Origin: Labia minor
Taxonomy: Eukaryota > Arthropoda > Insecta > Dermaptera > Spongiphoridae
Assembly (NCBI GenBank): GCA_963082975.1
Contig: OY720348.1
Coordinates: 66,613,719-66,677,718 of the forward strand
Length of the DNA: 64,000 nt
Reading direction: 5' to 3'
Shown: positions 1-11,008 of the stretch, piece by piece
How positions within the stretch are numbered: position 1 is the first letter of the stretch
Layout: each line of letters opens with the position of its first letter
Made by a program: the position numbers and the translations under genes
Notes under the pieces: generated by a model
The model's database searches: none
What the model saw: the letters and a program-made list of their open reading frames with translations, nothing else
What the model was told of the DNA's origin: nothing

Positions 1-224
1 GATAAGAAATTGGCATCAAAGGAAGAGTGTGAAAATCAATTGCTGGAGTTTTTCGCTAATAAGGACCAAGACTTTTATGAGAGAGGCATAATGAAGCTAC
101 CATTAAAATGGCAACAAATTATAGAACAAAATGGTGCATATTTGACCTAAATCGGACAATGCAAAACATGTTAAATAAAGTCTTGAAGTTCACGTAAAAA
201 TAATGGATTTCTTTTTCCCCAACC
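1..224 (+). mobile_element. mariner transposon, 3' end (transposase C-terminus plus terminal repeat)
   Basis: The first 150 bases read in frame from the window edge as 49 residues and a TAA. They contain FFANKDQDFYERGIMKLP and WQQIIEQNGAYL, the usual C-terminal end of mariner-family transposases. The catalytic DDD part lies outside the window. At about 203-224 the sequence ending in CCCCAACC is the reverse complement of a typical mariner terminal repeat (TTAGGTTGGGG type), followed by TA, the usual target. From about 227 the sequence matches the left flank of the zinc-finger units, so the transposon inserted beside unit A. Whether the rest of the element is intact cannot be seen. Confidence 0.85.
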
Positions 225-552
225 TATTATTAATGTAATAATAAAATATAATATAATGTTTTTATTGAATTGAACATAAAAACTATAAGGTATATAAAAT
301 TAATCAAAGAAAGAATAAAAATAATCTTTAGTCTGCATTAATATGCCTTTTATTCATACAAAATGTAATAAATGTTTAATAATTTTCTTTTTAAAAGAAT
401 TTCATTCGTAAAACATTTTACAAGTATGAATTAGAAATTGAGAATTTAAATGTTATTAAATAAATTCAAAAAGCGTTTCTATTAGTAAAATGAAAGAATC
501 ATTAGACGTATAAAAAAATAATAAATAAACTAACATGGATAATAAATATGTA

Positions 553-3056
553 TTAATTATGTTTTAATACATGTTTATCTAAACTATTTTTATGTTTAAA
601 TCTCTTTTCACAATAATTACATTCAAAAGCTTTTTCACCTGTATGAATTAATAAATGTGATTTTAAACGTAATTTCTGATTAAATTTCTTTTCACAATAA
701 TTACATTCAAAAGGTTTTTCTCCTGTATGAATTAATAAATGTTGATTTAAACTTGATTTTTGATTAAATTTCTTTTCACAATAATTACATTCAAAAGGTT
801 TTTCTCCTGTATGAATTAATAAATGTTTAGCTAAAATTGATTTCAGATGAAATCGCTTCTTACAACAATTACATTCAAAAGGTTTTTCACCTGTATGAAT
901 TAATAAATGTGTTTTTAAAGTTGATTTAGCATTAAATTTCTTTTCACAATAATTACATTCAAAAGGTTTTTCTCCTGTATGAATTAATAAATGTTGATCT
1001 AAATGTGATTTCAGATTAAATTTCATTTCACAATAATTACATTCAAAAGGTTTTTCTCCTGTATGAATTAATAAATGTTTATTTAAATTTGATTTCTGAT
1101 TAAATTTCTTTTCACAATAATTACATTCAAAAGGTTTTTCTCCTGTATGAATTAATAAATGTTGATCTAAATGTGATTTCAGATTAAATTTCTTTGCACA
1201 ATAATTACATTCAAAAGGTTTTTCTCCTGTATGAATTAATAAATGTTTTTTTAAATGATATTTCTGATTAAATTTCTTTTCACAATAATTACATTCAAAA
1301 GGTTTTTCTCCTGTATGAATTAATAAATGTTGATCTAAATTTGATTTTTGAGTAAATTTCTTTTCACAATAATTACATTCAAAAGGTTTTTCTCCTGTAT
1401 GAATTAATAAATGTTGATTTAAATGTGATTTCAGATTAAATTTCTTTTCACAATAATTACATTCAAAAGGTTTTTCTCCTGTATGAATTAATAAATGTTT
1501 CTTTAAATTTGATTTCTGATTACATTTCTTTTCACAATAATTACATTCAAAAGGTTTTTCTCCTGTATGAATTAATAAATGTTGATCTAAATGTGATTTC
1601 ATATTAAATTTCTTTTCACAATAATTACATTCAAAAGGTTTTTCTCTTGTATGAATTAATAAATGTTTATTTAAATTTGATTTCTGATTAAATTTCTTTT
1701 GACAATAATTACATTCAAAAGGTTTTTCTCCTGTATGAATTAATAAATGTTGATCTAAATGTGATTTCAGATTAAATTTCTTTTCACAATAATTACATTT
1801 AAAAGGTTTTTCTCCTGAATGAATTAATAAATGTTTATCTAAATTTGATTTCTGATTAAATTTCTTTTGACAATAATTACATTCAAAAGGTTTTTCTCCT
1901 GTATGAATTAATAAATGTTGATCTAAATGTGATTTCAGATTAAATTTCTTTTCACAATAATTACATTCAAAAGGTTTTTCTCCTGTATGAATTAATAAAT
2001 GTTTATTTAAATTTGATTTCTGATTAAATTTCTTTTGACAATAATTACATTCAAAAGGTTTTTCTCCTGTATGAATTAATAAATGTTGATCTAAATGTGA
2101 TTTCAGATTAAATTTCTTTTCACAATAATTACATTCAAAAGGTTTTTCTCCTGAATGAATTAATAAATGTTGATCTAAATGTGATTTTTGAATAAATTTC
2201 TTTTCACAATAATTACATTCAAAAGGTTTTTCTCCTGTATGAATTAATAAATGCGTTTTTAAATTTGATTTCCGATTAAATCGCTTCTTACAACAATTAC
2301 ATTCAAAAGGTTTTTCTCCTAAATGAATTAATAAATGTTGATCTAAATGTGATTTCTGATTAAATTTCTTTTCACAACAATTACATTCAAAATCTTTTTC
2401 TCCTGTATGGATTGAATCAGGTTCTTCTTTAAATTTTTCTTCTAAATATTTCTTTGGATCCTTTTTGAGTTTTAAATTATTTTTGAAAATTGAAAATATT
2501 ATTTTATGAAAACACTTTTTTAGATGTTTATATAAAAATTCCTCACTTATAAAATTTTCATGACAATATATACAAGAATATAGAGGACCTAAAAAAGAAT
2601 TGTTTTCGTTATTTTTAATCATTCATAATACAATTTAAAGAATCATGGTATATTATAATGGTAATATAATAATAGTTATTATACAAAACAGTCGTCCAGT
2701 CATGGATTTGGACAAAATTTTACCATTTGTTTTTTTTTTAATTCCAAATAAACTTATCTCATGCAATCTTTGCGGGTAGCTTCTACTTTACGAGATAACA
2801 ATTATTAAAGTTTGCATGTTAATCCATTGATATTTTATTAATTTTATTAATTTGATCAGCAGCGGGTTCCAAAGTTTTTACCAAATCCATGACTGTATGA
2901 TTGTTCTGTATAATTTCCAAAATAATATCACTACAAATAATGTTAAAAAAAATAAATTTTAGTGACAATTTAAACATTTCGATGAAAAAAAACATAGAAA
3001 TATAAATTACCTATATATATGGGATATTTTCTGTTCTCCACTGAATAAAGATCCAT
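553..3056 (-). CDS. C2H2 zinc-finger protein, unit A (two predicted exons)
   Basis: The main exon is 553-2588. It encodes one atypical N-terminal finger (CIYC...HLKKCFH) and 22 consecutive C2H2 fingers joined by the canonical TGEKPFEC linker, so it is a probable nuclear sequence-specific DNA-binding protein with no recognisable effector domain. I predict a first exon at 3011-3056 (MDLYSVENRKYPIYI, then phase 1) joined to the acceptor at 2589-2590; the codon GGT forms across the junction, giving about 693 residues. An alternative is an unspliced start at 2622 (689 residues), which is open only in units A and B. Fingers 4-17 largely alternate two types, with helix contacts L-S-H-Q and Q-S-N-K. 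Finger 11 has Cys in place of the core Phe, and one linker reads HTREKPF. The intron (2589-3010) holds a shortened copy of the array MITE. The TATA-like AT-rich sequence at about 3086-3110 may be its promoter. Confidence 0.8.
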
Positions 3057-3355
3057 CCTTAATTGATTAATGTATTATTAATTATAAAATATATACTAGG
3101 TAATAAATAATTTGAACATTTTGAATTTTGATTTTGATTTACTTTCAAACTGTTCCAAACACTTCCAAATAACAACCAAATATTCGTCTTTAAGATAGCA
3201 ACGATTCAGTTTCAAAATAAAACTTTTTGTGCATTATTTAAACACTAACTTCTCAGTGCGCCTATGATTGGTTGTGTATGCAAAAGGTTTTAATTTTTTA
3301 ATTCATTTTAATTCAATCCATATTATATATTTTTTGTGTTCTTATTTAAAAAATA

Positions 3356-3454
3356 ATGAAAAGGACTCAATTAGAAAAAGTATGCCTTCATATTGTCCAG
3401 AAAGAAGAGAAGGTATTTGAACTGGAAGCTTTATCATTGGACAATTATAATTAA
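3356..3454 (+). CDS. small conserved ORF upstream of unit A, divergent from the zinc-finger gene
   Basis: A 32-codon frame, MKRTQLEKVCLHIVQKEEK followed by 13 more residues, lies about 300 bp upstream of predicted exon 1 and points the other way. The same frame is kept at 30527-30625 (one residue changed) and 61143-61241 (three changed), with no stop. Units C to E lose it at the duplication junction. An AAG|GTATTT donor-like site lies at codon 19, so it could instead be a short first exon. No family is recognised. It may simply be co-duplicated non-coding sequence. Confidence 0.25.
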   Translation: MKRTQLEKVCLHIVQKEEKVFELEALSLDNYN

Positions 3455-3498
3455 TATTAAAATTTTATCTTAGAATATCGAGAGTAGCTAGCTCAATT

Positions 3499-4079
3499 CT
3501 TAAATATTTTTACAATTATTACAACTAATTAAATAATATTATAATAAAATGATACTTAACAACAACTGTCTATGGTTGAAAAAATAACGATTCTTCTGGT
3601 ATATATCTTAGTACCAGGACCCCGAGCTTCGGCTCGGTAATTAAGTTAAACAAAAATGATTCATTATTATTGGGTTTGGCTGGTAATATTAATACCTGGG
3701 ACACCGACCTCTCGCTCGACCTTTTAAAAAATTCTTTAATTATTTATTAGAATTATTAAATGTACATCATTGCATCAATCTGATTAAAATGAATTGAACT
3801 GGGGTCCTCAATAATACAAACAAACAATTTTAGCTAGCATAATAAGATTAATCCAAGTAATATCGTCTATTTCTATTCAACTCTATTTTCAGTTATGAAA
3901 TGAACAGTCAGTAGAGAGTAAAAAAATTGTAATTGAAGACCTCCGTTTTTTAAAATAAATAAATTATTTTATAGATTATAAAATAAAAATTATTGTATTA
4001 ACATTAAAAATATTGAAATAAAAAATAATAGTTTGATTTAACAAACTAAAATATTATAAACATTTTTATATAATGGGAA
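3499..4079. other. end of unit A homology and unclassified repeat remnants
   Basis: 3499-3605 matches 61280-61400, the outer end of unit F, so this is the original right border of a unit. The small hairpin CCGAGC-TTCG-GCTCGG lies at 3623-3638. A motif containing GGTTTGGCTGGTAATATTAA occurs near 3662 and again near 4545, and a sequence ending in CGCTCGACC occurs near 3710 and 4660. I see no gene here. Confidence 0.4.
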
Positions 4080-4370
4080 TTTCTCAGGGAGGTAGGGAGC
4101 GTAATTCATTTACCCATCTATGTTGCATAAGGCATCTTAATTTCTTAACCTTCCGTTTTTTAAAATTTAAAATAGAGGAAGAGAAAGAGTTTCAATTATA
4201 TACGAATAGTCTATATATTCTATATATCAGTATTTTTTTCTGAATTTAATACCAAGTTGATTTTCAAAATTTTCTATTCTTTATGCATATGATTGATTAC
4301 ATGTGTTAAAATTTAAACAAATTCAAATATTCTAATTTTTAAATTTACATACAATTTAATATTATTTTTT
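4080..4370 (-). repeat. Helitron-body-like repeat fragment
   Basis: Read on the minus strand, this matches about 52895-53110 inside the Helitron and 25080-25160, with shared landmarks: the ACATGTAATCAATCATATGC region, a stretch reading AAATCAACTTG, and GCAACATnGnTGGGTAAATGAATT. It is diverged and has no ends of its own. Confidence 0.55.
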
Positions 4371-4378
4371 CGAGACTA

Positions 4379-4480
4379 ATGGCAAATACCGGTGGCCCTA
4401 GTCAGAGCAAGAGAAGACTCCTTATGGTAGCGGCCCAGTCGATGATGTTATATGGATCGGAGAATTGGGCTTTACAACTA
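4379..4480 (+). mobile_element. LINE ORF2 fragment (reverse transcriptase C-terminal side)
   Basis: The short frame NTGGPSQSKRRLLMVAAQ followed by SMMLYGSENWA resembles the conserved segment after the RT thumb in Jockey/R1-type LINE proteins (NIGGP...RR.LL..VV.S..LYGA..W). Only about 30 codons remain, so the clade is not assigned. It sits between Helitron-like remnants. Confidence 0.5.
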
Positions 4481-5439
4481 TATTTTAAGTGAAAAAATTA
4501 TTTCTTGGTTATATAAAAATTAAAATATGATTCTTTATTTTCGGGTTTGGCTGGTAATATTAATACCTTATTGACCGATTCACCATTCAAATAATAACAT
4601 ACAAACAGAAAAGTAGGCGTGTTGATATAAAATATATACCTAGGACACCGAACTATCGCTCGACCCTTTAACCAATTTATACAATTTATTTCTATATACT
4701 TTAAAAATTTTACAATTTTTCAATTATTTATTATAATTGTTAAATAGGATTTCTAAAAATGACCCATTAAAAATTTGTTTCCTAAAATGTTTCAAATTAA
4801 TTAAAATAAATTGTATAAATATTCGTTTATAAAATCTATATATCTGTGTGTCTGTTTTTCGATTTTTTAAATTTTGATTTTGCATTCGATTAGAGCTTAA
4901 AAAAGTGTAAATGTAAAGTGGTCTTCGTTTGGGAACATGGTCAAATCGGCGGTCAAAGTTGAAAATTCCCCATATATTATAACTACTGTAATTAGTATTA
5001 TTATAATGTAAAATTATAAAGAAAAAAAATGTTTAGACATTATTATAGACATTTTCATTCTGTAAATTAAATAATTTTATTTCATTTAAATAAATATCTA
5101 TTTTTAAATATTTTTTGCTCTCTACATTATTTAATTCTCACAATATATTAAGATCATATAAATTGGAATTATTTATTAATTATTATTAATTATTTATGTC
5201 AACTTATTTAAAATTTGATATCTATATGTTGTCATTCAAAGAATGTTTATATTTATATTTTTTATGTTATATTTATAATTTAATTTTTTTAATATTGGCC
5301 TTTTTAAATTATTTATAAACCACTGAAATCATTCAAGATTATATGAATAAATAATTTTAATTTTGATCTCATAATTGGATTTTCATTTTCAAGTAAGAAA
5401 GATATTATTATGGGTGGATTCACAATGTATAAAGAGACA

Positions 5440-5578
5440 CTTTTAGAAATGTGGATGTTGATATAACATTTACAATAATAATATATAATTAATTTACTGA
5501 TTAAATTAAAATATATTAAAAGTAAGAACACAAAAACAAATAAATGTTTTATCTAATATACTGATTGAACAGCTAGCT
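5440..5578 (+). repeat. Helitron 3'-part-like fragment
   Basis: This stretch matches 54790-54905 of the Helitron, with shared AATAATATATAATTAAT, AAGAACACAAAAA and TAATATACTGATTGAA. It ends in CAGCTAGCTAGT, close to the Helitron terminus GCAGCTAG-T. The GC-rich hairpin part is absent. It is probably a deleted older relative. Confidence 0.5.
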
Positions 5579-6286
5579 AGTATAGTATAATATATATTTT
5601 TTATATTTACGGAGTCGCTGTATAATAAATTGATGACGTTATTTAATTCTCCTATATCGAATCGAATAAAGATAAATCTTCTAAACGTTGTGAAGCAATT
5701 TCAAATAATTTAAATGTATCTATTTATGAAATAAAAAACAATTATGAAATAATATAAATATTTTTAATTTTATTTTAAAAATAGATATTTCTTACAGGCG
5801 GTGGCTGTGACGTCACATATATACATTTTAATTAAAAAAAAACTAATGAAGATGATTTTTTTCAGAGATGTGATCAATAAAACTCAATTTTTCTTTATAA
5901 ATACTATCTCTGGTGTGAATTTCAAAAAAATCGTTTCTGAGAACCCATTTACAAACAAACAAACAATTTTAGCTAGCATACTAAGATGAGATTTAATATT
6001 TTAAATTTTTTATTTAATTTCCAAATAAAATTAAAAATATTTATTTTAATAATATTTTACTATCAAATTACGAAATATATTTATTAATCTCTCACCAAAA
6101 ACAAAAAATATATACATGAGGTTAGCAACATAATAACACACATGAACAATTATAAAGGAAGGAATTTCAAATAAATTGTTGAATAAATTTGATCTAATAA
6201 TATAATTCAGAATTTATATTATTATCAGTCGTAATCCTTGATCGAAATATAAGCTATTGCTACTTTGAAAAATATAAAATTGAAGC
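5579..6286. other. no gene seen
   Basis: AT-rich intergenic sequence. An ACTATCTCTGGTG terminus like that of the repeats at 13737 and 60920 occurs near 5899, and CAATTTTAGCTAGCATA near 5965 repeats a string found near 3828. A perfect TGACGTCA lies at about 5808, but no transcript start can be linked to it. Confidence 0.4.
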
Positions 6287-6430
6287 CATCTTAACTATCT
6301 ATCTATTCTATCTCTGTGACTCTACGGAACGAGAAAGTTCTTGGCCCATCTTGGCCTCAGCAACCACACCCCTTCAAGTACTCCTATTCTGAGCCACAAC
6401 CTTCCAGTCCCTATCCTCTCCCATCTCTCT
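6287..6430 (-). mobile_element. LINE 3'-end fragment
   Basis: Read on the minus strand it contains GGCTCAGAATAGG, CCAAGAACTTTC and GAGTCACAGAGATAGA. The same landmarks, in the same order, end the LINE fragments at 12520-12805 and 53790-54800. These encode the conserved LINE C-terminus (...AQ.RDTWR...AAKNFR). About 140 bp remain and no frame is open. Confidence 0.6.
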
Positions 6431-6912
6431 CACAATTGTAATAAATAATTAAAAAATTGTATAATTTTAAACTTTATAATAATAAATTGTATAATTGTGA
6501 TAGCTCGGTGTTCCAGGTACTATAAATTAATGGATATAGGTAAATTATTTTGAAAATATTCACTAAAAAATACCCATTTAAAAATGAATCTTTTAATAAT
6601 AAAATAAAATTTACAAAATTTATTTTTTTAAGTTAAATTAATTATAGGATGATATAATAATTAAAATAACTCAAGACATTTATAAAATTACGCGCTATTT
6701 TCTTTTATAATCTATAGTACACTCTTCACTCGATAGATGGTATTGACATGTTTCAAGACATTACATCATGGATCATGGATTATACTTTTATGGCTACACT
6801 CCCTAATGAATTTTTGTAAATATTACAAATTTAGACATATATTATATTCTAAATTAATGATTAAAAGCAATACATAAGATATAATTCAATATTTAAATCC
6901 AAAGATAACAAA
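6431..6912. other. upstream region of the C1orf198 orthologue; no gene seen
   Basis: AT-rich sequence without a recognisable repeat, apart from an inverted remnant of the CTCGGTGTTCCAGGTACT motif near 6505. The promoter and 5' UTR of the next gene presumably lie here, but no core promoter element can be singled out. Confidence 0.3.
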
Positions 6913-8493
6913 ATGACCAAATATATAGATAATTTAGCATTAAAATATTTTAACTCTTTAAATCCTATGGCTGAACGTATAAATCAAGACGTTTGGTCTA
7001 CCAAAGAAGCTTATGAAGATTTATGGAACACTTTAAGCCTCAAAGAGCAAAGTCAAATTCTTGATGAAGCTATCATATATCCAGAAGTGGTTCTGAAATA
7101 TTCGTTATATCCTATAGGAAATTGTGAAAATAATCTAATTGTAGAAAAATTAAATAATTTAGATTATGACCAGGATAATGATCAAGATAAAAATGTGAGT
7201 ATTCTATTTATCAGTATTATTTCTATTTGTTTTTTAGTTTACGAGACTTGTCACCTTTAGATTTTGATGAAACTTCGCCAGTTGATTCCTTTTTTAATTC
7301 CAAAGAAACTTTCCTTATACAATATTTCTCGGTCGTTTCTATTTTCCCAGATAACAAGGATTCAAGTTTGACAGATTGGCTGTTTATGAACTTCGAAATG
7401 TGCAGCCATTAAGTAATGTTTTATTGACTAATTCACTAATTAATCAATTATTCACTAATTTTCGGTTTTTATTGGTTCGGTTAGGATATAGGGAAATTAT
7501 TTAATTAATTAATTTTTTAATTTTTCTCTATACAATCTAAACTAAAAAAAAACATGAAAATTAATGGAGCCCTCTGCAGGCTAAACGGATAAAACATGGT
7601 AGCTAAATAGAATATCAATGGATTTATATCCAAACTTTAACTTTTATCTCGAAAACTTACTTTACCCCATAATTCCCTAAGGAAAAAGTTTCTTAGAATT
7701 AATCTAGGAATCAACTGGCGAAGTTTCATCTCAAGGCAACAAGTCTCTTCAACTATTACCTTTTTTTTTTATAAAATTCTTTAGATAACTACTAATTCAA
7801 ACATAAATTTACATTAAAAATCCTTTATTAAAGATTGCACTATTTTCATTATTGCATTATTTCATTAAATCTTCATTTTATACATTATTTTATTAAAATA
7901 TTAATAAATTTTAATTTTGTTTGTTTTAGGAATCTTGGAAAGATGAATTTTCAGCTCCTTTTACATGGATGTCAAAAAGTCAACTTAATTTAAATATTTT
8001 TATACAAGAAAAACAAAACGATGTAAATAAAAAGGAAATATTCAATAAACAAACTGATGGATTTATGGACCCACCTTCAATTGTACTTGGTGGATCAACA
8101 ATCAAAATTTCCAAGAGCAAGGCACCTGTTAAAAAGGATGAAAAACTTTTAACAAAAATTAAAAACAAATCAGCAATTCTTAAAATTCAGTCGTTGAAAA
8201 CGGTTATGTCCAAACAAGAAATCAAGACAGGAGAGAAAGAGGCATTAGTCAAACCAAATAATATTAATTTAACTACCAAATCCAAGACTCTACTTAAACC
8301 AAAAACACCACCTCCCCCTCCTCCAAAGAAAGATGATCAAATAGATCTAGAAAAAAAATGTCTTCTACAAGAATCGCCTTTAGAAGATTTAGAAAATAAA
8401 TTGTTTGTGCAACGTGCAAAAACTCAACAGATATCGGACAAAAATAATGTTGAAGTTCCAAAATCTGGATTTGATTTTCTAGATAACTGGTAA
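6913..8493 (+). CDS. C1orf198: orthologue of human C1orf198 (DUF4706-type protein)
   Basis: Two exons, 6913-7194 and 7930-8493, join in phase 0 (AAAAAT|GTGAGT donor, TTTTAG|GAATCT acceptor) to give 281 residues. Residues 11-65 (KYFNSLNPMAERINQD...ILDEAIIYPEVV) match the N-terminal domain of C1orf198 (YFSSLSPMARKIMQD). The second exon opens with ESWKDEFSAPFTWMSKSQ, matching WQDEHSAPFSWETKSQ of the human protein, and the gene ends in SGFDFLDNW, the exact conserved C-terminus of the family. The middle is lysine-rich and disordered, with a PPPPPP run near residue 230. The biochemical function is unknown in any animal; it is a soluble protein with no signal or membrane segment. The ATG is the first in frame at the conserved block. 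The intron is 735 nt and carries a MITE at 7241-7747. Confidence 0.9.
7241..7747 (-). mobile_element. TIR element (MITE) in the intron of the C1orf198 orthologue, same family as the array MITE
   Basis: Both ends carry an imperfect inverted repeat of roughly 65-75 bp. The left end starts GAGACTTGT and includes TGAAACTTCGCCAGTTGATT; the right end is its inverse, ending ACAAGTCTC. The interior, read on the minus strand, matches the introns of zinc-finger units C to F: GCAGAGGGCTCCA, then AATTTCCCTATATCC, then TGGCTGCACATTTCGA. A target duplication could not be fixed with confidence. No transposase is present. The element is antisense to the gene and about 500 bp long. Confidence 0.75.
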
Positions 8494-9068
8494 GAAAAAA
8501 AAAACGGAAAAATTATTATTCATATTTTTAATTATAATCCTGCACTAATCATATAATTTTATTCAAATCTATCAATTTTAAAGTTAATAAGAAATCATTT
8601 GGATTATAAAATTATTTAAACACACTGAAAGTATGTATAAGATTTTTTCATTTATTTTATATATAATTGCTTCCTTAATTTCTATAAATAATTTTTATAT
8701 ATATAATTGTTGGAATATTTGTAATTTTTGCTTATATGAATTAGATTACTTTACATAATGCAAACTAGTCTTAAATTTATAATCTTTTTATAATTATAAA
8801 TATTAATATTTGAATTGTTAACGATTATATTCTATTATGTATATTAAGTCACTTCAAAGTTAAATACAGAGAATAATAAAAAAATCGGGTAGCTAAAAAA
8901 TTTTTGATCGAAATTTATTGTGTAATATTTAGACAAAAGAACTGAAAAATATGTGATTCTAATTGATAAGTCATTAACAGTCCAAATCCTAAGTGACCAA
9001 AAATTGAAAACTATTAATTTTTATTTTAAAATTATTCTTACCATATGAAAATTTTACCTTAACCACTA
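8494..9068. other. 3' flank of the C1orf198 orthologue; no gene seen
   Basis: AT-rich sequence that presumably includes the 3' UTR. No repeat family or further exon is recognised, and the polyadenylation site cannot be fixed. Confidence 0.3.
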
Positions 9069-9070
9069 TA

Positions 9071-9510
9071 CGAGGGTGGGGTGAAAAGTTTCCGGCCGGA
9101 CTAAGAAAAACAAAATGTTCTTAAATTTTTTTTTTTACTTCATTTTTCAACCTAATCTCCATCAACACTGATACATTTCCCATAACGGTGTTCTAATTTA
9201 GTTAATTAATTTAATTTAAGTCTCACCAACAGTTATGAATCGACGCAAAAATTCGTTTGGATTACGCCTACAGCGTCAAATTGTCGGAAGAAATGGTTTT
9301 TCGAAGCAGTTTTTAGTCTAACGTTAGCAAACGCGGCACCCACGATGCACACAGCTTTCCATATTCAAATGGTTGTGCAAAATATTTCGCACACGTTCTG
9401 CTGACATCGTACAGGTCTCAGCTATCTTGAATGTTGAAAAATAAAGCAAAAAGAAAATTTAAAAACATCGTTTTTCTTGGTCAAGTCGGAAACTTTTCAC
9501 CCCACCCTCG
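9071..9510 (-). mobile_element. mariner-derived MITE, copy 1
   Basis: Perfect terminal inverted repeats (CGAGGGTGGGGTGAAAAGTT... and its inverse) are flanked by TA at 9069-9070 and 9511-9512, the Tc1/mariner target. On the minus strand the interior reads ETCTMSAERVRNILHNHLN, a piece of mariner transposase (ETCPMSEERIQHIL type), so it is an internally deleted copy of a mariner. Length is 440 bp. A second copy in the opposite orientation lies at 11009-11460. Confidence 0.9.
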
Positions 9511-9512
9511 TA

Positions 9513-11006
9513 TTCATAAATAAATATGGATATTTATGTATTTTTTTTTTTTGAAGACTAGTAAGGACTTGGATTGGGAATATAAAGGAAAATTAATCTT
9601 TGAGTTCTACGATTGTTCAACTATATAATCATAACTCTAATAATTACTTCTCCATTTGTAATTTTATAATAAATGTTATTTTTCAGATTTGAAGTTAAAT
9701 ATACAACTTTAAATTAATTTATTAAAGACATCTTTTTTGTATGTAATTTTGTCTATACGATAAAACAGTTTGTAATATACAATTGTATCCATATTATATT
9801 TAATTTAATTAATATATTTTCAGAAAAACAAAGATATTTATTTTTAAAATTGTACATTATTTATATCATTTTAGACACTATTTACATATGAAATGTTTTT
9901 GACAAACGATTTTTACAAGGAAGTGATATACGTATTTAGATACTAGTAGTTATTTTGTGTATATCTCATAAATAAATCATCATTAAAAAAAATTAATCCC
10001 ATTTATTTATTTATTTTCTTTTATATTCGATTATTTTTTTTATTTATAAAGATTGTTTTTTCTTTATCATTTTTTTGATGCATTGCAATACCATTAATGG
10101 TAATATTGAAGGAAGGTTGCTGTGTGTAAAATGCTCCAACCCCTCTTCATCAAGAGACATTAAGGAACAATCATAAATGGAAAGCTGAAATTATAGAATG
10201 AGTGTTCCTTTACCAGTTTATACTCAACATTTATTGATTAAAAAATTTAATTACGACCCAATCATTCTTCATCAAATTTTTATAAAAAATTTTCGATTTG
10301 TTTGAGAAGGATTTTTCAGATAAGAAACAAATAATTAAAGAAATGCTTAGGTCAAAGTATATAATATTCAAATAAATAACTATCAGAAGGTTGTGAGTAC
10401 CTCGAAGTGGCTTGAGTAAGATTGAATTATTTAATTGGGGTGTCGTTGATGAAACCAATCATTAATAATGCCATCGAGAAAGTTGGATAGAAAAAACTAC
10501 TCTTATAAAGAACATGTTTACTTATTTACAATTTCCAAAAATACATTCTATAAAAATTTTGTTAACATTAAATTTGACATAAAACTTTTGAAAATGATGT
10601 GCTAATTATTATCTGATTATTTATAAATTTATAAATATTTAATAAACATTAATGATGAATAATAATAAAATTCATCGAACAGACACAACTTTATATATAT
10701 ATATATATTAAATGGGGCTTAAATAAACCTTTTAAAATTTTAACCTTTTCTCAAATTATTCAAAAGAAAAATATTAGAAATAAATAAAAATAAATACGTA
10801 TTAACTTATATGAAGTGGGAATGTAAAAATTTATTATTTATTAAAACAGATTTACTCTTATTAATATTTAACAAATGGAAAAAGATGTAATATATATTAT
10901 ATAATTAATTAAAATAGAGGATCTTCTGCTGAAAATGAAATTATATTTTGCGTGTGTAGATGTCATAGCTCACTATAAACATCCACTAAATATTAGAGAA
11001 TGGCAA
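9513..11006. other. mostly unassigned intergenic sequence
   Basis: AT-rich, with a short (TA)n run near 10693. The only coding-like signal is the possible terminal exon at 10044-10184. Nothing else is recognised on either strand. Confidence 0.3.
10044..10184 (-). CDS. possible terminal exon of an unrecognised gene
   Basis: A TTTCAG acceptor at 10185-10190 is followed by a phase-0 frame of 46 codons to TAA, beginning LSIYDCSLMSLDEEGLEHF and ending IKKKQSL. The composition is more protein-like than the surrounding AT-rich frames. About 10390-10480 (minus strand) has weak coding character before a GAG|GTACTC donor-like site, but its frame contains a stop, so I could not link the two. This may be the relic of a gene, or chance. 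Confidence 0.2.
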   Translation of the reverse strand, partial: LSIYDCSLMSLDEEGLEHFTHSNLPSILPLMVLQCIKKMIKKKQSL

Positions 11007-11008
11007 TA

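Larger units (their letters stand above)
411..3498. repeat. 3.1-kb duplicated segment, copy 1 (partner 27582-30669)
   Basis: From about 411 the sequence is nearly identical to 27582-30669 at a constant offset of 27171. To the left of that point the two loci are clearly related but differ at many sites. I saw no difference through the zinc-finger exon and about five single-base differences in the upstream flank. To the right of 3498 the copies part: this one continues like 61280-61400 and the other enters unit C. Confidence 0.85.

Noticed and set aside
553-2588. Regular 84-bp repeats resembling a CRISPR or satellite array
   Set aside because: The period equals one 28-residue zinc finger and the minus strand is open throughout with C2H2 residues in place. 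It is coding.
3623-3638. Hairpin CCGAGC-TTCG-GCTCGG as a Helitron 3' end
   Set aside because: No CTRR follows at the expected distance and no A/T insertion site can be shown.
5806-5815. Perfect TGACGTCA (CRE-like) site
   Set aside because: It is an isolated 8-mer with no core promoter or transcript evidence nearby; chance occurrence in 64 kb is likely.
6913-7260. 115-residue reading of the first C1orf198 exon without splicing
   Set aside because: After residue 94 the reading runs into the intron and MITE. The GTGAGT donor and the conserved continuation at 7930 favour splicing.
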